In this document: piece after piece, positions 36,626-46,673 of the stretch | How positions within the stretch are numbered: position 1 is the first letter of the stretch | How the letters are laid out: every line of letters starts with the position of its first letter | Assembly (NCBI GenBank): GCA_013146195.2 | Contig: CM028382.1 | Span: 113,945,237-114,009,236, forward strand | Length of the DNA: 64,000 nucleotides | Direction: 5' to 3' | Origin: Codonopsis lanceolata | Taxonomy: Eukaryota > Streptophyta > Magnoliopsida > Asterales > Campanulaceae | The notes under the pieces: model-generated | The model's database searches: none | What the model was told of the DNA's origin: nothing | Seen by the model: only the letters and a program-made list of their open reading frames with translations | Made by a program: the position numbers and the translations under genes

Positions 36626-36945
36626 TAATGGTAAGTGTTTATTTACATAAAAATGATTGGTTGATTTTTTTTACATAGGTGAATGTGTCTACCTACAAGA
36701 AACTGCTGCGGGGCTTCTTCAGCATTAGCAAGCTTTATCAGAAACTTGCTGATGAGTTTTCTTGCAGGGGGAGCAGCACAGTACGGCAGACCAGACGTCG
36801 AGATGATGATGATGATGATGATGACACAGACGTTGGGTCGAGCCGCGCCCGAGGCAGAGGTCGGGTATACAGAGCAGGTGGCACAGCGGGTCCATGGGTC
36901 ATGGGTGGTGGCCTGGATAGGAGCCAGTCGTCCCAAGCGCATTAG
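35466..36945 (+). pseudogene. Unrecognised gene-like region inside the 9.3-kb unit
   Basis: An ATG at 35466 opens a basic frame (MTSSSRSRKGKAP) with one TAG at 35535 and continues YRYSTDDWGNIFFEIGTLM to a good donor GTAAGT at 35648. A second block at 36679-36945 follows a T-rich acceptor (TTTACATAG). It encodes LYQKLADEFS, an eight-Asp run and an Arg/Gly-rich tail (SSRARGRGRVYRAGG), then stops. Direct joining of the two pieces gives the wrong phase, so other exons or decay are likely between. No domain is recognised; the Asp and RG-rich tail suggests nucleic-acid binding, which is inference only. Confidence 0.4.
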
Positions 36946-37519
36946 CTTCGGATGCATGTGCTTATTAGTCTCTCTTTTCCTTTTTTTGTTGTTTTCTTTT
37001 TTTTTTTTCAAAAGAAACCTGTATAGACATTTATTATATGATGCAATATAATTGTATATGATGTAAAACATTACACATGCAAACTCAAACACAAACAAAA
37101 TATAAAGCTATACCAAATATCTAAAGGTAGTGGCACGCTGTACTTTTAGCAAAAGGAGTTCGTAAGAATACACCTTCAGATTGGAGTGGGCTTTTCTGAT
37201 GATATGGGAATGGAAAGATAGCCGTCCTCCTCCGTTTTCTTCGGCGTACTGTGGCTATTGAGTCCGTGGCCATAGCCTTCTTTATAGCTTCTTTTCTTTC
37301 TTTGCGATCAGACATAGGAGCAGTGGACGGTCGGACAGATAAACCAGGATACCAGGCAGATTTTCGAGGCACAGTAAAAGGCACCTGGCGCGGCCATATG
37401 GGTGGCTTGGCGCGGCGCCAGGGGGAGCTCATGGTGGCGCCATGGGTTTCTCCTGTGCAGCCACTGTTCATCACTATTCACGCATTGTGCACAAAACTGT
37501 TTGTTTCTTCAATTTTTGG

Positions 37520-37527
37520 TATAAAAA
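37520..37527 (+). promoter_or_regulatory. TATA box of the DUF7745-type gene
   Basis: TATAAAAA lies 131 bp before the ATG at 37651, in sequence that becomes CT-rich (CTTTCTCCCTTAC) as plant leaders often do. The position suits transcription start near 37550. Confidence 0.55.
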
Positions 37528-37650
37528 CGGACGGAGACTGGCCTGCTTTGTCATCAACTCATTCGTTCTTTCTCCCTTACAATTCTTAAGCTTTCTTCTG
37601 CTCTGTCGTTGCCCTCTTTTGCCTTCTAATCCCTTGCATCTCTTTCATAA

Positions 37651-39372
37651 ATGGCCGCACGTATTCCCACGGCTTTGGAAATTGAAATTTATGAGAATGC
37701 CTTGGATTTCTGGATTTTCTCCCTGCGATCAGACGAGCGGGACTAGTTTGATCATATATTTGGATTCCGGTGCCTATTGTCCTGGAGAAACGTTGTTATA
37801 AATTGGGACATGTTGAGAGGCGCCTCCAGGTTTTGGTCTCCTCAGGACCATCTGTTTAATTTCGGCATGAATGAAATGTGCCCCACTTTTGAAGAATTCT
37901 GTGCAATGCTGGGGGTGGCACCTTCTCGCCAGATCGCAGTGCCTGCTTATAGGAGGCGTCCATTTATGGCCATTCGAGAGCTATTCCGCACTACCCGCAA
38001 TGCTACTCCAGGTTTCTTTAATGGAGAGACCTTTAATATAACTGTCCTCCCTGGGGTCTTCACAGAGTTTAGGGAGGATGACGTAGATTACATGCGGTGT
38101 AGGCTGACAGCACTCTTCCTTTGTCTGGTAGGGAGATATCTGTTGGTGGGTCAACCCGGATTTGTTGATGTGCGGGTCGTTGACCTTGCATTACAGGCTC
38201 AAGATCGCCGGTTAAATATTGTCCCGGTGATTCTGGCGGAGACCTTCGCGAGCCTGACTGCTTTTGCTGGCGGTGAGGAACTATTCCTTACCGGTAGCCC
38301 CATTTTGGTCCACATGTGGCTGGAGGAGCACTTTCTTTGGGTTCTGGCTCCCGTACCGCATGGAGCACCATATGACCCACCACTTTATGGCGTTCGTGGG
38401 CATCTTCCTCAAACCAATTACTCTGAATTTGATTGGGCTGATCATTTTTACCGCCAGGGCTCCATGGACATAATTTAGGTAATTCATCATTGGGAGATCC
38501 GGAGTTTTCTTTGGCATTTCGCTAAATATAGTCAAGTGGTCATGCTGGGTATTGAGTGGACCTCCTTTTATCTGCCGGACCGGATCTTGCGCCAATTTGG
38601 AAGAGAGCAGGTGATTCCCGACACAACTCGTCCCATATATATGGAGGTGGAGAATACTAACGAGGACTTGGGTCCCACTATTCAGGGTATGTGGCACCGC
38701 GATTCTGAGAGACTGGAGGTAGCCTACCCATTTGCTGATTATATGCTTCTGTCTCATGGGTACCTGGCATGGATCATGGTAGCTGCTGAGGGGCCGTCTC
38801 GCACTATCAGACGCGGACTAAGGAACTTGATGGGCCGCCATGTAACTAACGGGATTGACACTCGCCTGATGGAGATAGGCGAGGATATTGACAGCTCGGG
38901 GTTAGTCGTCCCTCAGGCTTTGGAGGCAGAATTCAGGCGGCTACATGGTCTTGATGCCCGAATAGCCCCTGGATCGAATACTGCGGGTCCAAGCAATACA
39001 CCCCGCAGATTAAGCAATGCTAGTAGGCAGCATAACCCATAGGAACCAGAAGTAGCTGCTCCTCCTCCCCAGACTGGTTGGGGCACGGCTTTGAGGGCTG
39101 GCGGCAATGAGCCTCCACGGCTGAGCATGGCGAGCAGGCAGGATAATTCGTGGGAACAAGAGATAGTTGCTCCTCCTCCCCCACCTGTATGGGGTACTGC
39201 TTTCAGAGATGATGGAGCTGGTCCGAGCAATACAGCTGCCCAGGAGAACGGGGACGCCGACGATGAAGAGGGAGGCACTTCTGGTGGCTCACACGCTGGT
39301 GAGTCTAGAGCTTCTTCTGCGCCTCGCAGGAGGAGTATATGGGCCAGGCTGGGCGGACGTCGCAGACATTGA
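37651..39372 (+). pseudogene. Plant mobile domain/DUF7745-type ORF with three TAG codons
   Basis: One frame runs 574 codons from ATG 37651 to TGA 39370, interrupted by TAG at 37744, 38476 and 39040 only. Around residue 50 it has RFWSPQDHLFNFGMNEMCPT followed by FEEFCAMLGV, the hallmark of DUF7745/plant mobile domain proteins (FW-x-F-x-F-x(3)E-x-P-T-x-EE-x(5)LG). The middle is helical and aromatic-rich. The C-terminus (about 455-573) is low-complexity with APPPP-VWGTA repeats, an acidic patch and a basic end (RRRSIWARLGGRRRH). Such domains occur in host proteins (MAIN/MAIL) and in transposons; the biochemical role is not established. All stops are TAG, so either slight decay or readthrough must be considered. 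Confidence 0.75.
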
Positions 39373-39687
39373 TAGATCACCCTGGGGCTTAGGCTGCAAA
39401 AGAGGGGATAATTTTGGGAAAACAAGGGGGATACAGGTAATAGATAGATATGTACATGCAATTAATGTATAATTTAAATGTCTTAATAAATATTCCTAAG
39501 TTGCACCTTAGGACTCATAATATTATATTTTAATGTCTTAATATGAGATTCTTGTCGTGGTTTTTCTTTTCTTCTATCAGTCGAGCTTCCCGTATGCTGA
39601 AGACCGGAGGTAATATGCCGAGGACTTAAAAAAGTGCATTCCCTCTCCTTTATCTCCTGATTTTTTTCCTTTTTTTATATATGTTCT

Positions 39688-39905
39688 AACTTTTGCCTAG
39701 GCCGCCCTTTCGGGTTTTCAACCTAGCGAGCCCTTATTTCTCCTTTTATTGTTTTTTTTATATATTTTTTATACCCTAACTTTTGCCTAGGCCGCCCTTT
39801 CGGGTTTTCAACCTAGCGAGCCCTTATTTCTCCTTTTATTGTTTTTTATATATTTTTGTATACCCTAACTTTTGCATAGGCCTCCCTTTCGGGTTTTCAG
39901 CCTAG
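39688..39905 (+). repeat. Three-copy tandem repeat of about 90 bp downstream of the DUF7745-type ORF
   Basis: AACTTTTGCCTAGGCCGCCC begins at 39688, 39779 and (with changes) 39867. Each unit continues with TTTCGGGTTTTCAACCTAGC and, in the first two, a T-rich spacer. CCTAGG and CGGGTTTTCAACC suggest short stems. It lies between the ORF stop and the right inverted repeat. Confidence 0.85.
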
Positions 39906-40075
39906 CGGGCTGGAGAGGGAAGCAACCGCCGGATAGATTGGCTCAGGCATAGTACCTTTTGAGTTTGTCGAGGTTGAAAGGCTGGACAAGATTTTCGCTG
40001 CTCAGTTCCGCGATAAAAAAAATCGCAGCGAAGCTCTGCTTCTGCGATCTTTCGATAGGATTAGTACGAGATGTG

Positions 40076-41451
40076 CGAGATAGGTGAGTGGAAGCCCCTA
40101 TAATCTCCAAACCCCGTCCAAACTCTGCCAAATCAAAAACACATAGGTTATAAGTGATCCCTAGCCTAGTTGTTAGGTATCCACCTCACTTCCCCAATCC
40201 AAAAATCCCAAAGTAAGCCGTTACTCTGCCCGAGTAACGAGCTGAAAAGTCAAGAAACTAAGTCTAGGGTCCGCCCAACCAAAAAGGCCAAAACCTACCC
40301 AAATAAGCTGTCACTGCAGAGTTGATAAGCCCAAACCCTCGAGAAATAAAGCGGTCATTACGCCCAACTCAAAACAACAACCACACAAACAACAAAAAGA
40401 CTCTCTCTCCCCCACGAGGCGAGCACACCGCCGCTCTAAAAGGTAAAACCTTTAAGAGCGTCGTTTATTTTTATTTATTTATATTTTCTGTCTTTTATTT
40501 ATTTTTAAAGTTGTTATTTAAATCCGGCGCAATGTAGCCCATATAAGCCGTTGTGCTGCCCGGATTAGAATAGGAAATATTATGTAAAAGAGTCGTTATA
40601 ATGGCCAAATATTCTTAAATATGTCTGTAATTATTGGAAGGAGACGGCTGCGAGTCCGTAAATAATGTGGCCACGAATGTATTTGTTTAAATTTCCATGT
40701 CATTTTAATACCTTATTTATTTGCTAAATAAATGTGACAATAAGCATACTTCAGCCAAAAACCATTTTCGAGACCGAAAGGGCGAGTTGGGTGCCTAGCA
40801 CTTTCCCAACTCGTAACTTAGCCTCCGAACCCGTTTTCTTTTTCTCTGGTTATTTTTCTTTTCTTTGGTTTTGCTTTATTTGCCTTAAAATAAAGATGGC
40901 GACTCTAAAACTTTCAGATTCAGTGGGGCCTCGCAACATTCCCTCTTTGCACTTTCCCGTTCTCCCCTAAAAAAGGGAGATATGGGAATGGAGGGGTGAT
41001 GCATTCCCATATCCTGGTATCCCCTAAACAAGGGATAACTTTATGCGGGAAACCCAAAGCTCCCATAGTAATCCGAATGAGCCATAAGGCTATTTTCAAT
41101 AAATCCATAGTGGGGGTGTCGCAATATCCTTTTTTGCACTTTTCCGTTTTCCCCTAAAAAAGGGAAAATGGGAATGAAAGGGTAATGCATTCCCATATCC
41201 TATTATCCCCTAAACAAGGGATAACTTGATGCGGGAAACCATCAGTTCTCATAGTGGATACAAAATCCACTCAAGGCAATCGAGGCACATTCCAACGTGC
41301 TAACATAGACAGCACTCCTCTCGCACTTTTGATTTCGTCTTCCCCTAAACAAGGGAGGGTGGAACGAGAGCAGTGGTGTCCCGCATCCGCACGTACGCGT
41401 ACCCCTATCCAAGGGCGCGCAGGGCGCGGGGGCACACCCCGGGAACCTCAC
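40076..41451 (-). repeat. Right terminal inverted repeat of the 9.3-kb unit
   Basis: This is the inverted counterpart of 32109-33470, in order: GAGATAGGTGAGTGGAAG, the AAGCCGTTACTCTGCCCGA array, the GGGCGAGTTGGGTGCCTAGCAC block near 40781, GATGGCGACTCTAAAAC near 40896, two modules with GGGATAACTT-ATGCGGGAAA about 187 bp apart, and the GC-rich end. The two arms differ by many substitutions and small indels, so the insertion or duplication is not recent. Confidence 0.8.
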
Positions 41452-44400
41452 AGAAGGCTGTGTCTAAAGAAGAGGAATCTGACGAGGTCTCCTTACGGTT
41501 CACAAGGAGAAGAGCAGCTATTGTGACCAATGTAGCTTCCAATGAAGCTCCAAATGTAACAACTGGGGAAGCTACATTCTCATCTGCAACTGATGTGCGA
41601 AAAACGCAACTCGGGCAAGATTACCCGGTCGTATCAAGTAATAAAGTGTACTTAAGTACGAGTTATCGATCCCACAGGGAATGCGCGTAATTCTCACTCC
41701 AACTAAGTATTAAAATTATGCTTACTAATTATATTTGAGTGAAAAGAAAATGAATTAAAATATAAAAATATAAACAACCTAGAAAGCAATTAAATCTACA
41801 CTACTGCGGAGGTGGTTTGGCAACAACAAATCAAGATAAAAATATAGCAGTGCATTATTTCTAGTCTAGCCGGTATTTAATTTAATCCTCTTTCTGATTT
41901 TCTTTAACTCAAGTCTTGGTAGTCAGACGCACTATAACATTCGCTACGGGCTCTTGCAACGTATATCAAATCTAGCTACAACTCCTAGCTACGGGCTCTC
42001 GCTTCTTATAACGTAGGAGAAAATAGCCGTATGTTAAAGCAAGCACCCAATGACTATCTACGCACGATCACCTCTCGGTCTCACGTAACGTAAACAATTA
42101 TTGTGATTTTCAGAATTAATAGGACGGACTCTCGCATCTTATCCTATGACTCTAATGATCATCTAATGATTCGTTACGTCATTAAATGCATGAAGAGCAC
42201 ACAATAATAACCAAGCGCATGAGTAATACTTAGCAAAAAGAAACTCTCTATATTTTTCTACAATTCATGTTGGTAGCCGAGACAAATAAAATTGGTTAAC
42301 TACGGGTTCTCGCATCTTATAGTCAACCCTAACCTCCCCGACCTCGTGAATGACTAAGTTGGTTCGATCGCGTGTCAAACCTAGTCTCATTATGGCTATC
42401 GGTGTGTGTCACAGAACACCAACTATTAAATTGATTGGTCCGAAATATAAAGGTAGCTCTCGCAGATCCTAAATATTTCTAAAATCATTTAATCATTGGT
42501 CAAATAATTAAAAGCATTAAATTCACAAAATAATAACCAACATGATTATGTACTAAATAAAGAGATAAATTAAATTAAAACACTACATTGGACATAGAAA
42601 AATAATTGCATTCCATAGATATTTTAATCATAAACCAATTCAACATTTACAAATTTAATCAACCCAATAAATTATAACAACTATCTAAAATAGAGATAGG
42701 AAGAATTAAATCGAGCAAATCGCGTTCCGGGGTTGAAATCATTTGTAGATACATCATTGACCCTTGATTTGAAGCTCCAAACCTTCATTGTTGGACAATT
42801 AATGTAGGAATGAAATAATTTTGGAGGAAAATGGGGCTGGTGCCCCATATTGGGAACATGTCCCGCAATGGGGACTTGTAATGTTCACAAATGAAGGCTG
42901 CTTGGATTAAATGGGAATGAAACAAAGAGAAGAGACAAGGCTGAGGGGTAAAATAGGCAGCACAAAGGAAAGTTGGGGGTAAAAAGGGAAGGGAAAGGCT
43001 GGCTGGGTCGCGGTAGGGTCAGGGTTGAACCAGGCTCAAGGGACGCGTGCTACCCAGGTGGGAAACAGGTGAGGATGAGAGTGAAGATGGGCGGGAAGGC
43101 GGGGGTGGATGGGGGGGTGGTGGTGGTGACCTGATCCGGAGGAAGAACACGCAGTGCAGTGGTGAGCAAGCGACACGTGTCTCCACTGGCTAAGTGACAA
43201 CGCGCCAGGGAATCTGGCAATTGCTCCGGCCTCCCCTGCATTTCTATTTCTTACTCCGGTGCCCCTGGACTTCCTGAATTAGGCGTCGCTTTCCTCCCTA
43301 CTTCAGACCTTGCAAATTAGTCCTCTGTTAGCTTTGTCAGCCTCCGTTAGCCGTCATTTACCTTGGAAATCTTGACGAACTTAACAGACGTTGACCAAAT
43401 ACTCTCCAATTCAACTTTAAAGCCTGGAATTGTCTCGAACTTCGTGCTAAACACCATATAAAAGCTCGATTATGCATGGAAACATACATTAAGCACAAAT
43501 ACACAAATAATAATATTTCCAACGCATAATTAACACAAAAATAGCACAAAATATAAGAAAATTCCCAGGAAAATTTGTGGAAATCTTGGGCTCATCAGCA
43601 ACTACTGGAGCTGATCTAGGTACCCCTTTTCTGAACAATTTATCTCATATGCTGCTTCCCTTAGGTATAACACCTCTAGGAAAATAGTTGATAAAAGAGT
43701 CATTCCCAAGGATGATTTGATTACACAAAACCTAGTTCAATTTTTTTCTGATAGGGGACTCCTAGCTACCATGTCTTCTGCCTCTCCATATATTAGGAAC
43801 ATAATTTTTGAGTTCTATATCAATTTTGAGAAAAGAATTACCTCAACTGGTGATCCTGGTTTTGAAAAAGTGTTTATTAGAAATCAGTGGTTTAACTTCT
43901 TTTCATCCTTTATCAATAAACATTTTGGGTCTCCTGAAGTTGGGATTGTTGGGTTAGTGTCTGATTTAAATCTGTGTGCCAAAGAGCTAACATGAGGGTT
44001 AGTTTCTAAATGGCCAGGAAAAGGGGCCAATGTTAGCACCTCCAAACTCTCCTCCCTATATGTTGTAATGCACAAAATTTGTTATGCAAATTGGGCTCCT
44101 ACTACCAATTCTAATGCTGTTACAGAGGAGCATGCTAGGATTTTGTGTCAGATTGGTCATGGACTGCCTTTTGATTTTGGAGATTTTGTCTTTAAAATTG
44201 TCTCTCTAGCAGAGTATGGAGGAGACAAGAGGGCTATCATTTTTCCTTCCCTTATCTACAAAATTTTAGTTGCCCAAGCCTTTGTTCCCTCAGTTGGTGA
44301 AAGACTTACCCCTATTCTTGACCCTTTTCACATCTTAATCAATTTATTAAAGGGAGATATGTTGGTAAATTTGCCTTTGGTCTATCCATATCCTGTTGCC

Positions 44401-44721
44401 GCTACATCTGCTCTATAGCCTGCTGATGTTACATTTGATCCTGCTTTGACCAATGAAGCTTCAAATGTAGCTACATCTGGTCTCTCATCAGCACCTGCCC
44501 TTGTTTCTCCTGGACCCTCTTTTCCTATGCCTCTATCATTCATTCAGCCTCAGCTTCTCCAAGTCAGGTCCCAAATAGCTGCACTTCAGACCTTGGAAGC
44601 TCACTATTCTGCCTGGATAAGCATGCATTCTGGTCAAACAGGGGGAGGAACTCTAAGTGCTGCTCCTGCTGATGTTCCTGAAGCTGCTGTTGTTCCTACT
44701 CAAGATGAAACTGAAGACTAA
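41452..44721 (+). pseudogene. Accessory (env-position) ORF of the copia-type element, interrupted by a solo LTR
   Basis: The upstream piece encodes an Ala/Thr/Ser-rich tract (NVASNEAPNVTTGEATF). The downstream piece reads in one frame from about 43632 to 44721 with TGA at 43993 and TAG at 44416, plus a frameshift near 43632. It includes SASPYIRNIIFEFYINFEKR (43774-43833), a pattern of plant transposon-associated proteins, and HARILCQIGHGLPFDFGDFV. The C-terminal end repeats the Ala/Thr-rich theme (NEASNVATSG). The 2007-bp LTR at 41591-43597 splits it. No membrane or fusion signature is visible. It is non-functional. Confidence 0.65.
41586..43602 (-). mobile_element. 2007-bp solo LTR of a Ty3/gypsy-type element with GCAAC target duplication
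   Basis: The LTR spans 41591-43597, starts TGATGTGCG and ends GGGCTCATCA, and is flanked by GCAAC at 41586-41590 and 43598-43602. No internal coding region or second LTR is present, so it is a solo LTR left by recombination. Minus orientation is inferred from CCTGTGGGATCGATAACTCG near the 41591 end, which matches the layout near the 3' end of the Athila LTR (CCCTGAGGTTCGACCC). Repeated CTACGGGTTCTCGC-like words lie at 41940-42310. Confidence 0.88.
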
Positions 44722-45034
44722 AGATTGTTTGCTGATCATGTTTCTGATAGTTCCTGTCTCTCAACAAACTCTCTGAATATGTTTGTCTGCTCATTTGATA
44801 CATTTGGTTTTGGTCTGTAATAATTTCTGCTTTATGGGATTTCTGCACAATTAATCTGGGATATTGTTTGGTTGATAATTTATTGCTTATTTAGTGTATA
44901 AAACTTTCATCTGATTGCAAAATTCAGGGGGAGTTTTTGCTAACATATGCAGGTTTTGAAGGAGGGTGTTTGTGTTGAATATGTGGCAACACTTGTTAAA
45001 TTATTTGACCAGAAAGAATCAACAAAGGGGATAT

Positions 45035-45880
45035 TGTTAGGGTAAAATAGGCATAGCCTATTTTGGTTTTTGTCTCTCCTTTCTTGGCTTCTAAGTTTAG
45101 TTATTTTTGGAAACAAAATATTTCATTATATTTTTGGTTTCTTGGTCCTTAAACTTATGAGTTATTTTGGAAACAAAATTTGCGCAAAAATCCTTCCTAA
45201 ACCGTGTTTCAAGAGTCCTTGTCCATTTGGTAAGAGAATCTAGTAAATAAGGAAGTTGATTTCATTACTAATTCCAATCCTTTTTCCAAATTGGAGTTTG
45301 TTTCCTTTATTATGTGTAGGTCTCCTTCACAATATAAATATAGTACATGGGCAGTGGCTGAGACGTGCAGAGACATAGAGAGAGAGCTGAGAGCAGAATA
45401 TTTTGACGTTCAGAAGATCTGAGTTCCAGTTTTGGTGCTGATTCTCAATGCAGCTTCTGATGCAGCAACTATAGAAGCTACATCAGAAACTACATTGAGA
45501 TTATTGGAACTGTTTGTCTTCCTAGGGTTTTTAGGAAGTTGATTTTTTAATCTTACGTTTTCTCTACCTGTTTTTCTGTAGGTTTTTGTTCTCAAAGACT
45601 TGTTGTCTTGTGAGAGTGTTTGTTTGGTGATTTCACATTCTTTTTGTAAAACAAATCATATTATTTAGTGAAATCTTTTTGGTCATGAGGCTAGATCGAC
45701 AAGTATAGGCTTGTAGATTGTTTGGTAACTGTTTGTGCGTATTTTCTGCTTTAGAAATAAAAGTCTTTTGTTGTTTTAATTTTTCTTTCCATTGTACCTT
45801 CTATTGTAGCTTCTATACAGGCTACATTGGAAACTGTATTGGCAGTTTGGTGAATCTTAGCTACTTGTATTCTTACAACA
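45035..45880 (+). repeat. 3' LTR of the copia-type element (846 bp)
   Basis: It starts TGTTAGGGTAAAATAGG directly after a purine tract and ends TTCTTACAACA (TGTT...AACA). A TATA-like AATATAAATATAGTAC lies near 45330, suitable for the LTR promoter. Between 45448 and 45500 and again near 45795-45840 are GAAGCTACATCAGAAACTAC-like words also found in the accessory ORF. Confidence 0.8.
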
Positions 45881-45970
45881 ATTAAAAAACAGAAACACAA
45901 AATGTGGATATAGATGTTTGTAAAATAGATTATGTTGTGTTGTAGTGCATGGTGTGTGTGTGTGTAATTT

Positions 45971-46286
45971 TCAATAATTGTGCTTACCAAATATGATGTT
46001 CTCATCTTTAACATTCAGTTTGGAAACTTCTTTAAATATTTTGAATTCAAAAACTTTCCTTGGAAAAGTTTTTTTTGAATATTTTGTTATATTGACATAC
46101 ATAATAATTTTCGTTATATTGACATACACATACCTTTTCGTCGCGGAACACACATTCAACACTATAAAGACTTTTTTTTTTATCTTTATAACTATGACGT
46201 TTGAACATTTTACAGAGTCTTAGCTTCATCGCCCATTCAATCTTGTTCGGACCAATATCAGTAATCAAACAAAAGAGTGGAGGCAT
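45971..46286 (-). pseudogene. RPA1-like (replication factor A, DUF223-type) gene fragment
   Basis: On the minus strand an ATG at 46286 opens CLITDIGPNKIEWAMKLRL...SYKDKKKSLYSVECVFRDE, the pattern of the first OB-fold in plant RPA1-like proteins (LI-DI-P-WT-KVRV...VL-DE). After a frameshift near 46070 the second frame continues KKTFPRKVFEFKIFKEVSKL and a donor GTAAGC at 45987-45982. A small duplication (ATATTGACATACAT twice, 46088-46130) probably caused the break. Such genes are host single-strand DNA-binding proteins and are also carried by plant Helitrons. The rest of the gene is not in view; the copia LTR ends about 90 bp further on. Confidence 0.55.
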
Positions 46287-46673
46287 CTTTTTGTATAATT
46301 TCTTTTGCAGTATATGCTAGATGAAGATTTATTCTGAGATAGAGCCACTTATTTATATTGGAGTTTTTCATTAAATATTCAAGGAATTCTCCATCAGCCC
46401 AAGCTATTCTTATTCAGTTCATTTCTCATTCAGTTAATATATGTATAATACAATTATTTTATTTAGTTATATGTAATATATTTTTACAATTCCCCAAGCA
46501 TAAATAAGGCAAGAAATCGAGAATTTGAGGCATTGTGTTCATCAATTTATGTAATTAGTATTCCCCATCAACCAATATAGAAGAAGACAAACAGTTAATC
46601 AATATTTATATCCAATTAATTAGTGAAATAAATTTTGTTTTCTTTTTCCAAAGTAAACTGGTATTAATACCAA

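Larger units (their letters stand above)
32109..41451 (+). mobile_element. 9.3-kb unit with about 1.37-kb terminal inverted repeats and a plant-mobile-domain-type gene
   Basis: The first base blocks (GTGGGTTCCCGGGG) and the last (CCCCGGGAACCTCAC) are inverted, and the match continues for about 1370 bp on each side. Inside lie a gene-like region (35466-36945) and a TATA-equipped ORF of DUF7745/PMD type (37651-39372), both on the plus strand. No reverse transcriptase, integrase or DDE transposase was seen. No target duplication of 3-10 bp is obvious at the tested ends. The repeats contain a retrotransposon-like primer-binding word, so an alternative is two LTR-leader pieces in opposite orientation. 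Confidence 0.65.
41452..45880 (+). mobile_element. Ty1/copia-type element, 3' part (accessory ORF and 3' LTR)
   Basis: What remains is an accessory coding region (41452-41590, then 43603-44721), a purine-rich tract AACAAAGGGGATAT at 45021-45034 and an LTR starting TGTTAG. No pol domains are present. A 3' ORF behind pol and a TGTTAG...AACA LTR with an AAAGGGG polypurine tract fit a copia element, perhaps of the Sirevirus type, but without pol this is inferred. The left part is lost at the junction with the 9.3-kb unit. Confidence 0.65.

Noticed and set aside
37251..37589. An ORF upstream of the DUF7745-type gene
   Set aside because: It overlaps the TATA box and leader, shows no protein pattern and is in a different frame.
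38281..38757. Minus-strand 158-codon frame
   Set aside because: It is the complement of the DUF7745-type coding region.
32100..41460. Target-site duplication for the long-TIR unit
   Set aside because: Tested 3 to 10 bp on both sides with two possible end positions (with and without CTGTG); no match.
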